Source: Bradysia coprophila
Lineage: Eukaryota; Arthropoda; Insecta; Diptera; Sciaridae
Direction of reading: 5' to 3'
DNA length: 64,000 nucleotides
Assembly (NCBI RefSeq): GCF_014529535.1
Contig: NW_023503374.1
Location: 5,456,001-5,520,000, forward strand
Shown: piece by piece, positions 48,876 to 61,019 of the stretch
Layout of the letters: each line of letters begins with the position of its first letter
Numbering within the stretch: the stretch's first letter is position 1
Notes under the pieces: model-generated
Told to the model about the DNA's origin: nothing
The model's database searches: none
The model's input: the letters and a program-made list of their open reading frames with translations, nothing else
Position numbers and translations under genes: made by a program

Positions 48876-49311
48876 TTCATGCGTCCACACAAATCCAAGC
48901 TTTACCTTGAATCGTTATATTAATGCACTGCAGGTTTTTTCTTTTTGAAAATTCTTTTTCGTGCAGACGTCGGTTGTTGATAACAAATGTCTAGCCATTC
49001 CTGAAAGGAAAATGTTACCAACACACCGCTCGCCCACACTAACGTATGATTGTACAGTGTACAACATACGCAGTGAAATGAATTGACGGTGGAATTTGCA
49101 ACGGTCCTATACATTGGTTCAATGTGTCAATATTTAGTGAACATTTAGATTTCTGTTCTAAAGTTAGACTCAATGATGAAAATTAATGCAAGATTTGAGA
49201 AGAACGTTTTTCGTTAATTTCGATGGAATCACAATGTGCAAAATTTGCAAACTTTAGATGCCTCATCTGTTATATATAAATCGTTGTATGGATCTCTGCA
49301 AAATTTGTATG

Positions 49312-49420
49312 GATCACATGGCACGACGTAAAAAAATTCAACCTGTGCGATTGCCGCCCTGGCCACGGGCTGCAAACTTCGCACACGGTTGAATTTTTTT
49401 ACTTTCGTCCCTTGTGATCC
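49312..49420. mobile_element. Short palindromic element (109 bp)
   Basis: GGATCACATGGCACGACGTA at the left pairs with its imperfect complement at the right (CTTTCGTCCCTTGTGATCC), with AAAAAAATTCAACC on both arms. GCAAAATTTGTATGGATC occurs just upstream as a direct repeat. The TSD is unclear. Confidence 0.5.
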
Positions 49421-49794
49421 AAATAACCATTATTAGGCTCACGATGTAGATTATGACAAACGGTTTGCGGCCTCGTGTCATAATTACACATCTTGGGCCT
49501 CATAAAGTACTTTGCACTCGATATAAACTCCTGAGTACTCTGATTTTGCTGAACAAATAAAGTGTAGGTTGCAAATCTCTGGACTGAGGAAGCCATTTAC
49601 AGCATCTTCCCGTAGAGACCTCTAGCAGCCTATGAAGCAGGATGTAACGATTATGATTTTCATTTATTTCATTTCGTTTATTTTTCAAAAAAATAAAACA
49701 CAACAAGTGACCTGCGTAGCTCCAGTTTGTAACAATTCTAAGGAGCTACTTTAATTTATTCATTTTGATTTATTCATGATAATTCTTTACAGTC

Positions 49795-51342
49795 TCACAG
49801 CAAACGTCTTAGTCTATCCACTAATGGAGATTTCATCCGATGAATTTCTCGCTCTTCAATCAATTGGCTAGCAAGCCGATTGTGTTTCACTTTTTTCGAT
49901 CTCAAACAGGCATGTATCAGCATCAAACTAAATACATCACGTTGAGCTTCGCTACCACCAATCTGTTTTATATTGTATCGAATCGGCCACAACAGTTCAA
50001 CGCAATCTTCGTACATCTCTCTGCTGTACGACCAAATAGATGTCAGCAGATTTTCGTTCACATTTCGTCCATGAATACACTCGCTTCCTTTTGACTCAGT
50101 CATAAACTGTTCAGCCTCGTCATATTTTTTGCTTACACACAATCCCATCATGATTCGAACGTCATTGAATGATCTGTAATGATTTGCCTGGTTCTGTTTT
50201 ATAATGTCTTCGTATCGGTCACCATGTTTCTGCATAACATCCGATATCGAATAATCTTCCATTGCTAGCAAGTAGGACAATGTGAGGCTGTCAAATCTAC
50301 CAAAATCTGGTCGATTCAATAATTTTTGATCCAAAACATCTGCAGCTGATTCGAATTCGCCTTTAGTAAGGTAGTATAGGGACCAGTGCCAATAGTTGTG
50401 ACCGGCAATGTGATTCGAAAAATTCCATAGTGTTTCATTATCGTTCATGTACGCGATACCGTCGTCGTATCGTGACGTCATTTCAAACACATGAGCCATA
50501 GCATGAGTAGAAAAACCATTTTTCGGTTCCAATGATATACCGATTCTGGCGTGTCGTTCAGCTTGCGGAAGTAAATTTATTTCACTCAATCCGAACGAAT
50601 GCCATGCGTGGATAGAACTTAAAGAATGTTCGTCTTCGAATGACGGCAAAATGCGACCAGAAATGCCGGAAACTTTTTCTGTTGAGTAAAAGTTAGTGAA
50701 AATGAAATTCTCTGTTAACATGCGAGAAGTGCGCCGTACCCATTGTACCATTTATAAGACACGTCATTCCAGCCAAATGTAAGCTCAAAATGTCTGACGG
50801 ATATTCTATCAAAATTTCTTCCCATTGTCTGACAGCAGCTTCAGCATTACCCATCGATGAAAATTGCAAAGCTTTCACATGAAGCTTTTCCCATTCACCG
50901 CAAGTGTTAGAATTCGATTCAACATCTGAAGCGAGTCGTTCGATATTTTTTTCTAGGGTAGGATTGTTCTTTATGTTTGATCCTCCAATGACTTCAAGAC
51001 TATGTTTGAGTGATCGTCCAGCAACTATAGTTTAGAGATTTGAAATTGAAACTTTAAAAGTTTTCAAAGAAATTCTTACTGAATTGTGGGTCAGCCTCCA
51101 TCATTTTCTTTAGAGTGGATTCAAGCCCATCTAACTGTTTGTTATCGTACCAGCCCGCGAGTTGCGATACTGCTGCATCGTATAGTTTAGCTGTTTCATT
51201 ACAAGCGGTAGATAGTTTCATTCCACTATCCATCCAGGACTATCAATTTTTCCAAAGTAATTCAAAGTGTCACTTTAACATCTGAGGAAATATTTGAAAT
51301 TCGACTCACTTGAACATCCCTTAGTTGGTGTATCTCACGCAT
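49795..51342 (-). CDS. TTC38: TTC38-family tetratricopeptide protein
   Basis: Four exons read leftward: 51310-51342, 51080-51239, 50740-51024 and 49795-50678, giving 453 aa (human TTC38 469). The order of blocks follows the family: a short N-terminus MREIHQLRDVQ, WMDSGMKLSTACNETAKLYD, the FGLSEINLLPQAERHARIGI TPR-like helices, HAMAHVFEM, HIAGHNYWHWSLYYLTKGEF, and the C-terminal signature RYNIKQIGGSEAQRDVFSLM followed by SPLVDRLRRLL. There is no signal peptide or membrane segment. The molecular role of this family is poorly known. The 11-codon first exon is short but matches the human N-terminus in length and type and keeps phase. A minus-strand AATAAA lies at 49755-49760. Confidence 0.93.
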
Positions 51343-52469
51343 TTTCTACCTATTCCCTATCACTGCAGCATCAAACAAACTTACTTTGAGAGTGTCTTCT
51401 ATAGACGAACAAAAGCATCATTTTATAATCGTAATTCGTAGAGCTAACAATTAATTCGAATAGAGATAAGTTTAACTGCGTTTTGAGATAAATACAACTA
51501 GAGGGGTATAACACTCATCTCATAACACCAGTCGAAGTTTGATCCATCATTATCGTTCAATTCATGTACTGTTAGCTACATCGACAATGTATAGATGGGT
51601 AAAAGTATTTAAGAGTTTTAGGTCGAAGGAGTTACATCCCTTGTGTAATAATATATATTATCAATCAGAATCAGCGACTATATTTGGAGAAACATTATCC
51701 AATATTCTCCCAAATTTTCCGGTATTTTCCTTGTAAAAATTTGGAAAAACTTAAATGTTTTCCCAAAAATAGTCCCTGCTATCAATACTTTTCTTTTCAT
51801 ATCTTATCACTTGGGTAAATGCGATAATGGAATTTGTTTTTTTTTGAATAATCTCAATTAAAGGAAATAACAAAAGTGTAACGCATCGATTCATCTGAAT
51901 GAACTGCTAAGTCCGAATTGTTGTGTATAAACAATAGTGAATAAATGTCGAAGAAAGTTAATTCGTTTCATATTCAAATTTAGTACTATTTTGTAGGAAA
52001 AGGTTTAAGTGTTTTACAGTTGTGTGTTACACTGTTAAGTTTGAGTACCCTATTCAGACCACCACTCATGCTTGAAGTCCATGGCAGACTGGAGAGCTGA
52101 AATATTTTTTTAAGTCGGCTAAAGCCTCGGCTTGGGGTGTAGATGACGTTGTACAGCTTTAGTGTTTTTAAGATCGGTTTCTAGACTTTGGGATTCAGAC
52201 TGATTTCTCTAGAATTTTTTCATTTCCATAAGGTTTTTTGATGTTTTCGAAATGACATACTTACAAAAGTGGTGATATCAGTCAAAAAACCCTTAAAGGG
52301 TAAATGTAACGCAACTCTTTTATCTTACTTACAAAATAATTGATATCGCTGAGGGTGCGCAAAAGTTTCTTCAACAAAAAATTGTACCAAAAAAATTGTG
52401 AAAGAAAATTTTACAAAAATAAATTTGCGTCACAAGTGGCAGATGTTGAGGAACCTATTGTTAGGAAAA

Positions 52470-53120
52470 TTAAGCATGCAAAAATGTGTTACTTTTAAGG
52501 GGAAAATTGGTTTGTGGTCGATAGCTTAACTCACTTGGAAAAACCTTTGCAAAACACATAAATTTACACATTTGCAAAGGTTTCTCCAAGTGGAATAAGT
52601 TATCATCCACAAACCAATTTTTCTCTTAAAAGTAACACATTTTTGCATGCTTCAAGACGAATCTACACATGGCTAAATTGTTGCCTACATATCGGGGCAA
52701 AATTATTAATATTTTGATGATAATTTTGGACTCGCAGTCTTTTTCGAAAAAGTACGACCATCGTTTGGTGTTAAAATGTGTTAGTTTTCAGCAAAAATTT
52801 AAATGCTTGTGGTGATGTAATCTAACTCCGAGTAAACTCAAATAATGTGTCAATTTTCGTGAAATATTGAGTTTTCTTGGACTGAGGTAACATCACCACA
52901 AACATTTAAATTTTTACCTTTCGAAAAAGGATGCGAGTCCAAAATTATCATCAAATTAATAATAATTTTGCCCCGATATGTAGGCAACACTTCAGCCATG
53001 TGTAGATTCGTCTTAAGGGTTTTACTTTTCCAAAAAAGGTTTTGGTTCAGAGAAATCATCAAAAAACGAATATTTTTTGCGCACAAATGTAGGCTAGAAA
53101 ATTGCCAAGGGGTGAGCGGT
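52470..53120. mobile_element. Foldback element, family A, interrupted by family B
   Basis: 52475-52651 and 53019-53120 together match the 17715-18075 element (ACATTTGCAAAGGTTTCTCC, GTTTTGGTTCAGAGAAATCA, GCCAAGGGGTGAGCG). The match breaks exactly where the family B element sits. This copy keeps the outer right end that the 17.7-kb copy has lost, but lacks the left outer arm. Confidence 0.7.
52652..53018. mobile_element. Foldback element, family B, nested in family A
   Basis: The ends AAGACGAATCTACACATGG and its complement enclose arms of about 150 bp (ATTTTGATGATAATTTTGGA and its reverse). It is related to the elements at 48355-48875. I could not read a clean target-site duplication. Confidence 0.7.
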
Positions 53121-53199
53121 CTTAAAAATGTGCTGAAAGAACAGAAGAAAACCGAATCAACCACTTCTGATGATTTTAGGTGAATTTTTGTATGAACTC

Positions 53200-53280
53200 G
53201 GCCATTTTATCATCAACTGTGGTGTGTCACCCGCGTATCTGTATCTGCGTGACCTCACCAAAGCATACCTTGCTATTTTG
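53200..53280. repeat. Fragment related to the 17.2-kb MITE
   Basis: GCGTATCTGTATCTGCGTGA, CCTCACCAAAGCATACCTTG and the preceding GTGGTGTGTCACC resemble the right half of the element at 17172-17357. The left half was not recognised. Confidence 0.4.
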
Positions 53281-53408
53281 TACGGTGGCAATTTGACCAC
53301 TATCCCAAATATCTTAGGATCCCAAAAACTTTTTTTTGCTGGACATCGAGAATTTGTTAATAGTAACAAATTACTATTTATGAAATGTAGGTATTCGCAT
53401 TGAGTGTA

Positions 53409-53613
53409 CAGTCAGAGGCAGTGAAATTTCAGTATGAATTTACTTCAGCTATTTTTCAGCTTCCACACATACAATGAATACAATTATATGGTTGAAGCTT
53501 CACGCACGTGTGTTCTAGTGGTAAAACCGTATAAAAAGACATAAAAAGTTTGTGTGGATCAGCTGAAAAACAGCAGAAGCAAATCCACGCTGAAATCTCA
53601 CTGCCTCTTACTG
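53409..53613. mobile_element. Tc1/mariner-type MITE with TA duplication
   Basis: The 205-bp element starts CAGTCAGAGGCAGTGAAATT and ends with TCACTGCCTCTTACTG. TA flanks it on both sides (53407-53408 and 53614-53615). The inverted repeats extend through CAGCTGAAAAA/TTTTTCAGC for about 65 bp with small gaps. CAGT ends and a TA site fit Tc1/mariner. No transposase is present. Confidence 0.75.
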
Positions 53614-54440
53614 TACCTTTCAAACAAAAAAAAAGTTGGATTAAAAATGTCGCTTCTTTCTCGAGTTATTAAAGTATTTCATTTTGAACAAAACGGTAAA
53701 ATTACTGTAACTACCGGTAAACCGAAACTGGGAAATATATTTAGTTCCATACTTTTTATACTCTATCACCTAGGAGAGAAAGACAAATTAAAAATCTTGA
53801 ATCCGACGTGATGACATAAGCCTCCGGACTAATTACTGCCGTAATCATTTTAATTTATGTCTATTCTTCGACGATGATTTTTCGTTGTTGTAGACTTCTA
53901 ATATTAAAGAGAGTACCTCGATTCGACAATTCATTCGGAAAGTCTTCAGTCAATTTTGATGTGGATCTTCCGAGTGCGATATCGCTCAAAATCAAAACCA
54001 ACCAGGCGCTTATTGTGACAAATTTATTTTTATGTTACATTACAGCATACGGTGTTAAATATACATATTTTTAGTTTATTACTTTTTCTTTTCTTTTTTA
54101 TTAATAAAACATAGACAAGACTTTTTTTGATTTTTCAAACAGATTTTAATCAATTTTTTTTAATCTCGAACATTTTTCTGCGTTACGAGTGCTTTTTTTA
54201 CTTAAATTTTATTCCAAAGACTGATTGGGTTGCGTGTGCACAATTTATTTTCCATTTGAAAAAAATATTTTCGTGCTCTTTTCATACAGATATTTTGATG
54301 GATGCAACCGCGTAATACACCTTCGGAATAAAGAAAAAGTTTTTTTTTTAAATTATTTTTACAATTAAAACTTTCCGAATTTTCTTACGATTAAGTTTTC
54401 TACTTTAATATTCTGGATAGCATTAATATCTAATTTTCAT

Positions 54441-57400
54441 TCACTGAAAATAATTATAATAACCGTTACTTCTTTGACCCAGTTCGCGGATAGCAGCGAA
54501 TGGATCCTTTTCTTCGTTCGAAGATTGTTGCTGTTGTTGTTGCTGCTGCTGTTGTTTAGTTAAATTGGCCAGATTTTGATTCGTACCTTGGGTTAGTACG
54601 CTGGCGTATGTCGTAGTGCCACTATTGTTATGTCGATTTAACATATCGTCACGGTGCTGTTGTTGATGGAGATGATGATGGTGTTGTTGATGGTGGTGTT
54701 GATTTTGACCGTGATTGAGATTGAGATGAAACGAATTTTGTTGAAGACCGGAGCCAAGAGTGTGCAACGGTAAAATTCCATGAAATTGATCGTCGTGATG
54801 GTTGAATAAATTGTCGAAAATGTTGCTGTCTATAGAGTCTGGATTTGACGACCCAACTGTATGGTTATTGGAGGATGACGATCCAGTGCTTCCAAAGTTT
54901 TGTTGGCCTGCTTGTCGTCGGTACAAAGGCACCGATTGCTGCGGTTGCTGGTGCTGTGGCTGTTGTTGTTGCTGCTGCTGCTGCGATTGCTGGTGCTGTT
55001 GATGATGATGATGTTGGGAATCGCTCATTCTGAATCCGCCTAGTTCATTCAACAGCGTCGAGTTTCGATTCGTCGATGCCAGAGACATTGGATGGAGTTT
55101 GGAATTCGGTTGGAATTGGGACAAATGTTGACTGGGCTTTTGAGGCTGTTGATGCAATGGTAAGTCTTTCGTTCCTAGCAAATCGCTCAGCAGTGTCTGA
55201 GACATTGATGCATTTGTCATCATCGAGTCGAACGTTAGGTCTTGCAGTGGACCGTAGCCTTGGACATTCGGCATTGGTTGAAGCGCCTGTTCGATTCGGT
55301 TTGCATTCAACTTGTTTTGTGCCATCGTTGTTGGTACCTGACGTAATGCGTCTGCAAACCTTTGCGCCACATCGAAGCCTTGCGTTTCGACGAGTTTCAT
55401 AAACCAGTTGACTTGACTTTCTTTCGGTTCCATTGCCATGTCATAGAAGCTCATGTTCGGAGGAAGTAAGTTGCTAAAGTCTGTAAAGAGGAAATGAATC
55501 ATTTTAAAAACGATTTTTGCTAATGCCGTCACTATGTCTAACTCATACCGGGATTTGATGCAGGCATTGGTAGTCCTCCCATTTGTGCTTGTGGATGATG
55601 AATCAAACGATCGGGAATGTGCACGTTCTGAAGGAACTGTAATTCCTTGTCCATATGCATACTCTGTTGGTCCATCGGTCGCTGCTGATTTTTCGATATC
55701 GCTGCGGTGTAAGCATTTTGCTGGTGTACTTGATTCGCCCGAGCCGCAATCGATACCAGCATATCTGTGGTTAACGGAGATACATGATCCTGTGACTGCA
55801 ACTGACCAGGTATCATCGATGACGCAGAACCAGGACTGATTGTATCGCCTAAATTGCGCAGATGATTTTGCTGTTGCGGCACTAAGTAAGGAGGTGGTGG
55901 TTTATTGTTTTGCATAAAAGACATCTGTGAATGAATATTTTGGGAGCCAGGACTACGCAGAGACGCAATTTGCTGTCTAGTCTGTGACAGATTTAAATGC
56001 AATGGTTGCTGTGACGTCGATTGCTGTGGTCGCTGGGATGTTTGGGATGTTGGCTTTGGCCACGGATTCGGAGCATTTGGACCGAAGGACGAGGGACCCC
56101 ATAAATTGGATTGGTTCGATGAAGGATGTGGCTGTATTTGTTGAATTTGTTGCTGTTGTGGAGCACGAATAATCGGTGGCTGCTGAGCATGAGGATGCTG
56201 ATGGGCCTGTTGTTGTTGAATTTGATAGAAACTATAAGGAAACTGTTGCGTTGAGTTGTTTTGCTGTGTGTTTATATTTGGCCCCGCGTACGGTGGCATT
56301 TGTGGGGGATTGGTGAGCGCCCTAATTTGTTGATTCAATACATTTTGTGGCGGAAAATGACCTATGTGATGCAGGGGCAACTGGTATTGCTGAGATTGTT
56401 GATGGTGGTACTGCTGTTGATGGTGCTGGTACTGTTGTTGTTGTTGCTGTACGGTTAAACTAGATTGTTGATCACGTAAATAAGCCTCTGCTTGGTGTGC
56501 TCGTGGCACGAACTCTGGAGCCAATGGGTTAAGAACGTACGTTTTCTTCAACTCAACTCCGTCCAACTGCGATCGCAACAAACTCCATGTAATGCCGTAC
56601 AAGCTCTTATTCTGGTAGCAAATTTCAATGAATCTTTCCCACACTTTCCTACACCGTCCAATTGAACATAATGCTAGCGGATCTCCCACCACAGCGACCA
56701 GACTCTGAGCCCGAGTTATCGCAGTGTTCAATAACTTTGAGTTACTCAGAAATCCGTAATCCATATCATCCGATTGACTTCCTCCACCAACACCGGCACA
56801 TGTTCTTCGCGTGCGCACTGTTGACAAGAAAATTGCTCTGAATTGTTTACCCTGCACATTTAGCACTCTCTCTACGGATATTCCACCCATTCGACGTTTA
56901 CGGAGCTCCGATCTTATTCGAAACACTTGATCAGCATATGGTGTCATTATGCCGATGCTCTGGTCACTGATTTTACCCCAAGCCGATGGCCACTTCTTCT
57001 TTAATTCACAGACCCGTTCAACGACTTCGTAAACTTCCGAATTATTGTAAAATGCAGTGGAATTCTTGTCCTGTACATCTTCACCCCTGGTCGTAAAGAA
57101 CGTTAACGGATAAAATTTGTCGTGTTTCGGTTGTTTCCCGGACGCAATCAGCTTCTGATCGTAGAACAACTCAGACGTAAATTTTGTGATTGCTTCATGG
57201 GCTCGGTAATTTTCGCATAACAAAATTTTGCACGGAAAATCCGACGGATAGTGATCATACAGTCGCTCCAACAGTGAAATATGCAGTTTTCTTTCCTTAG
57301 CAAAGTTGGAAAATAGTTCGGGACTCATTTGCATGTGATCACCAGCAAGTACTATTCGTGTTGTATCACCAGCTAATGCCAACGGCATGATTGCTTCACA

Positions 57401-60400
57401 TTCCATCGCTTGAGCAGCTTCGTCAAGGAATATGTGAGTGAAATAACCTTTCGGTAACTCTAACGATGCCAGTTCCATGGAAATGTTGAGGGTTACAACC
57501 ACAATGCGATATTTCATAATGTCTTCTTTTGACGGTCTGCGAAAGTTACGAACATTTCCAGCCAGCTCAATTAAGCAATACTGAAACAACAAAAATGTTA
57601 AGAAGTTTAGTCATCGAACAATGAAAAGGGTCACTGACCTTCTGTACAATCGTATTGACCGTTGCAACCCATCGTTTATGATAGTACACTCGCAAAGGTC
57701 GCGCCTCCTCACAGCCATCCTCGACCCATGGATGCAAATAGTCTTTAATGTATAAGTCAGCCGCTGAATTCGAGTGCGTGCATATCAATATTCTCGAATC
57801 GTCTTGTAACAGCAGCTGCTTGATAGAACTCGCCAGTGTATATGTCTTGCCCGTTCCGAATGGACCAATCAACAAAATCGGTGGTAGTGGCATATGAGAT
57901 GGTGTCGTCACAGCCAGTACTGCCTCTTTTTGCTTTGAATTCAATTTGGGATCAATCATATCGGCCCATTGCTTTTTCGGCGTCCACGGAATACTTGGCT
58001 CCAGAAAAATTTCGGGGAAGATCATTCGAAAGTCGGCTATTTTGTCGAGCGCCTGATGCCATTCACAGTACGATAGTCGATTCAACTGAAATTGGATGTC
58101 AGCCGAGTATTCCATATCACTAGCCAGTTTAAGTTCAGAAACGCAGCGGGCCGACAGTTTTAAATAAATCACGGTTTTGCCCTTGTCCTCGATTTCTGCT
58201 TCGTAAACATGTCGTTTTTCATCATCAGACGACGGTGTGTAGTCTGAATTAGCTAAGTAGACACTCGTACAATTGTTTAAAATTAAACGACCAGCGGATG
58301 TGTCCTCAGACACATCCTTTCCTAGTGACATCATGGCAAATAGTTCCCCAGAATGCGAATACTTTGCTGTGCTGGTTGCCATACCACTTGGAGTCAATAA
58401 GTAGTTAGACGTGATTCGTAGGTTCGTGGTTAGGTTGTATCTGGCGACTTGCTCGTACCGTGCTATTTCTTCGACATAGAGCAATTCATGCATCCGTGAC
58501 CGATAGTTGTTCTTCGTCAATTTCTTTTCAGTAATTGTCGATTGTGTTAGCGTGAATGTCGACGCTCGAGGACATGGGTAACGTTCCAGCAAATCCTTTT
58601 CACGTTCTTCATCGGCTAAATGTTCAGGTGTGGCTAAGTGAGGTCCTAGAATGGTCTCAAATGGTGCAATGATCGAATTTTCTTTATCCCATCGCTTCGA
58701 CGTGGATATAACCATTTCCTTTCTGATTTCTTGAATTTTATCCGCCGAATCGACAGGAATCACATCCACGCACAAATGTTTCACTAAAACTGGTTCGGTG
58801 CCGAAGTCGAAGACAACTGCTTGCCTGAAGGTACCATAAATGTCGGTTGAAAAAACCACTTTCACTCTGTGTTCGAGCATGGGTGAAAAATCTGTTTCTG
58901 TAAATCGGGAGTCGGTATTTTGAACAACCCATTCCTGGTCAGATGACAATTCAGCCTCAACCACTTTATTACTCGATGTTTGTCCTCGTTTGGACTGTCT
59001 CGGTTCGGCAGGAAAGACTTGCTTCAGCACAAAATGATTTCGATGGGCATCCTGGAGAAGAGCAACAGCCTTTAACGGGAAACGCGTTTTGAACACAAAC
59101 GTCCAGTCACGCTTCGACACCTTCGACGAAACCGTCGTTACTAATTCATTGGAACAGGTCTCATCGACGCCATCGATTTTCTCTTTCATTATTTTGTCAG
59201 GACTCGGCGCTGATATCCATCTTTCCAGTATTTGCTCGGTGTAACTCTTGCCGTACAGTTCCTTTTCACATGCTCGCTGTAATCGCATTTTTCTGTACTC
59301 AAGTCGTTCCTTCCATTCGTTAAGTTCTTCGCTACCATGGGCTTCGACACATTGATTGCCATAGTGACAGACTGAGTTGTCGCTGAAACTTTCGCACAAG
59401 TTGTAGGAATCGGCAGTGTAACCACGAGGCGGAGGCCTCCATTTCCAGTCGCGACCTATGTGACGAAATTACAATCATTAGACTTTGCAATATGAACGAC
59501 AAAGAAGCAGGATGGGCTGGGTAACTGAACTACTTTTAAGGAAATTTTCGCCATAAATTTTCCTCGGAAGAAAGGAAAAATTTAAGGAAATTTTGGCACG
59601 TCATTTTCTTAAAAAATAGTCCCCGAGGAAGCGGATGACATCGAAATTGAAACTACCTTCATCGGACATGATAACATTTTGATGACTTTCCGTTTGGCAA
59701 TGAGCTCGCAGCTCGGTTCTATCTGCAAAGTTTACCGCACAATATGTACACGTTATCACATCACTGTCATCACCGTTGATTGTTAGGTTGGAAACTTGTT
59801 CCACATTCTTGTGCAATTGGTTGTCTAATTTATCCTTCGACTTGGACTCGGAGGCGAGTCCTTTTTTATTTGTTGTATGATTATTGGTTGGAAACTGTTT
59901 GATGATACGACTAAATTTGTCCTGTGGAAGGTTGTGAGTGGCCCATGTTTCCAGTTTGTTGTCGATCGTAGCCAATTCATCATCAAGCCGTTGAATGGTT
60001 GATTTTGCATTACTTTTGTGGCTGCTCAACATTTGTATCACTGTTTTGTAACGGTCTAAAAATTTCAGCACATCCGCACCCAACGGACAACTAATCCATT
60101 CACGCAACGCCGTGTCGGCTTCTTGAAAACGTTTCAGTTTGTACAGAGCGTGAACTAGCCTTATTCTAATGCGAAATTTCGTACTGCTCACATCGGTAAG
60201 CTCGGCATTCGTAGATACCTTCAGTAAACGCTTACAGTCAGCCACAGCCGCATCGTAGTTTTTCAATTGTAAGTAACATTCCGTTCGGCCATACAAACAA
60301 CCAATAATTTGATCCTTTGGCGTTTTGAAATTTGTTGTGGCTGAACTGATAATTGAATCGTATTCATGTATTGCATTCGTATAGTCCTTTTGCCGCACTA

Positions 60401-60431
60401 AGTCGTGCGCTATGTTTTCTCTATCTGCCAT
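54441..60431 (-). CDS. Helz: HELZ-type superfamily 1 RNA helicase with zinc fingers
   Basis: Four exons read leftward: 59657-60431, 57639-59455, 55549-57580 and 54441-55480, giving 1887 aa (human HELZ 1942). The N-terminus has TPR-like helices (1-130), then a C2H2-type finger (CTYCAVNF...HCQTESH, about 228-250) and a CCCH finger ([20 protein letters not shown], about 277-296). The Upf1-like helicase core has Walker A GPFGTGKT (about 788) and DEAA box [12 protein letters not shown] (about 916), with later motifs such as [20 protein letters not shown] and [21 protein letters not shown]2 motif [10 protein letters not shown] (about 1212) should bind the MLLE domain of poly(A)-binding protein. The last 670 residues are low-complexity Q/H/N-rich. 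The family acts in mRNA decay and translation. Intact, with GT-AG introns. Confidence 0.95.
54515..54560 (-). repeat. CAG/CAA repeat coding poly-Gln in HELZ
   Basis: A run of CAG and CAA codons encodes about 11-12 Gln near the C-terminus of HELZ. Further Gln/His runs lie at 54640-54700, 54950-55010, 56190-56270 and 56395-56460. Mixed CAG/CAA codons argue against pure slippage expansion. Confidence 0.8.
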
Positions 60432-61019
60432 TGCATCGGCAAGTTGTGTAATTCTGCTTATTGATTTGCTCTGTCGATCGCGGATTTCCCGTTGATGTGA
60501 ATTGTGAGTTTTTCTTTATGCTACGGATCGTGGGTCCCCAAGTAATTACTGAGTTTGGAGGTTATTGTTTGATCGGAGATCGAAATACACACTGAAACCG
60601 AAAACGTCAAAATGTAAATATAAACACATATTTCCAGGATCATTTGGCGTTATGCAATTGAAATTTTTATTTAAATGCATTCGGAGCAATGTAACAATGG
60701 GCATACCGTGGAATATAATCCATGGGATAACATATCTTTTTTGGAAATTACATTTTTTTACGACGATTTTCGCGGATTGACAAAAAATATTTAGTCTACA
60801 ATTTATACATACAGATACAGATGAAAGTGGAGATTATTATGCACAGTGTGTAGACGCTTTGCAGTTCAGTGGAATAAATTGTACCAGAATGCGCTGCATG
60901 GAAGGATGCTCATAAATTTGAATGTTTTTGTTGATGTAGCTTTTTTGCTTAATCGACAATAATTTGACGTTATCTTTTTTTTGTGTCTAATGCTATTTTA
61001 TTGAAATCGTTTCGTTACA

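Larger units (their letters stand above)
45760..49790. other. Intergenic, foldback-rich
   Basis: No gene is supported. Between 45760 and 46980 I see nothing beyond scattered fragments of the element families found at 48.3 and 52.7 kb (for example around 46790-46900). The rest holds the elements listed separately and the 3' flank of TTC38. Confidence 0.5.
51350..54400. other. Intergenic, foldback-rich
   Basis: 51350-52460 shows no supported feature. 52470-53120 is a nested pair of foldbacks and 53409-53613 is a mariner-type MITE. 53620-54400 is very AT-rich and should include the 3' UTR of the HELZ gene. Confidence 0.5.
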
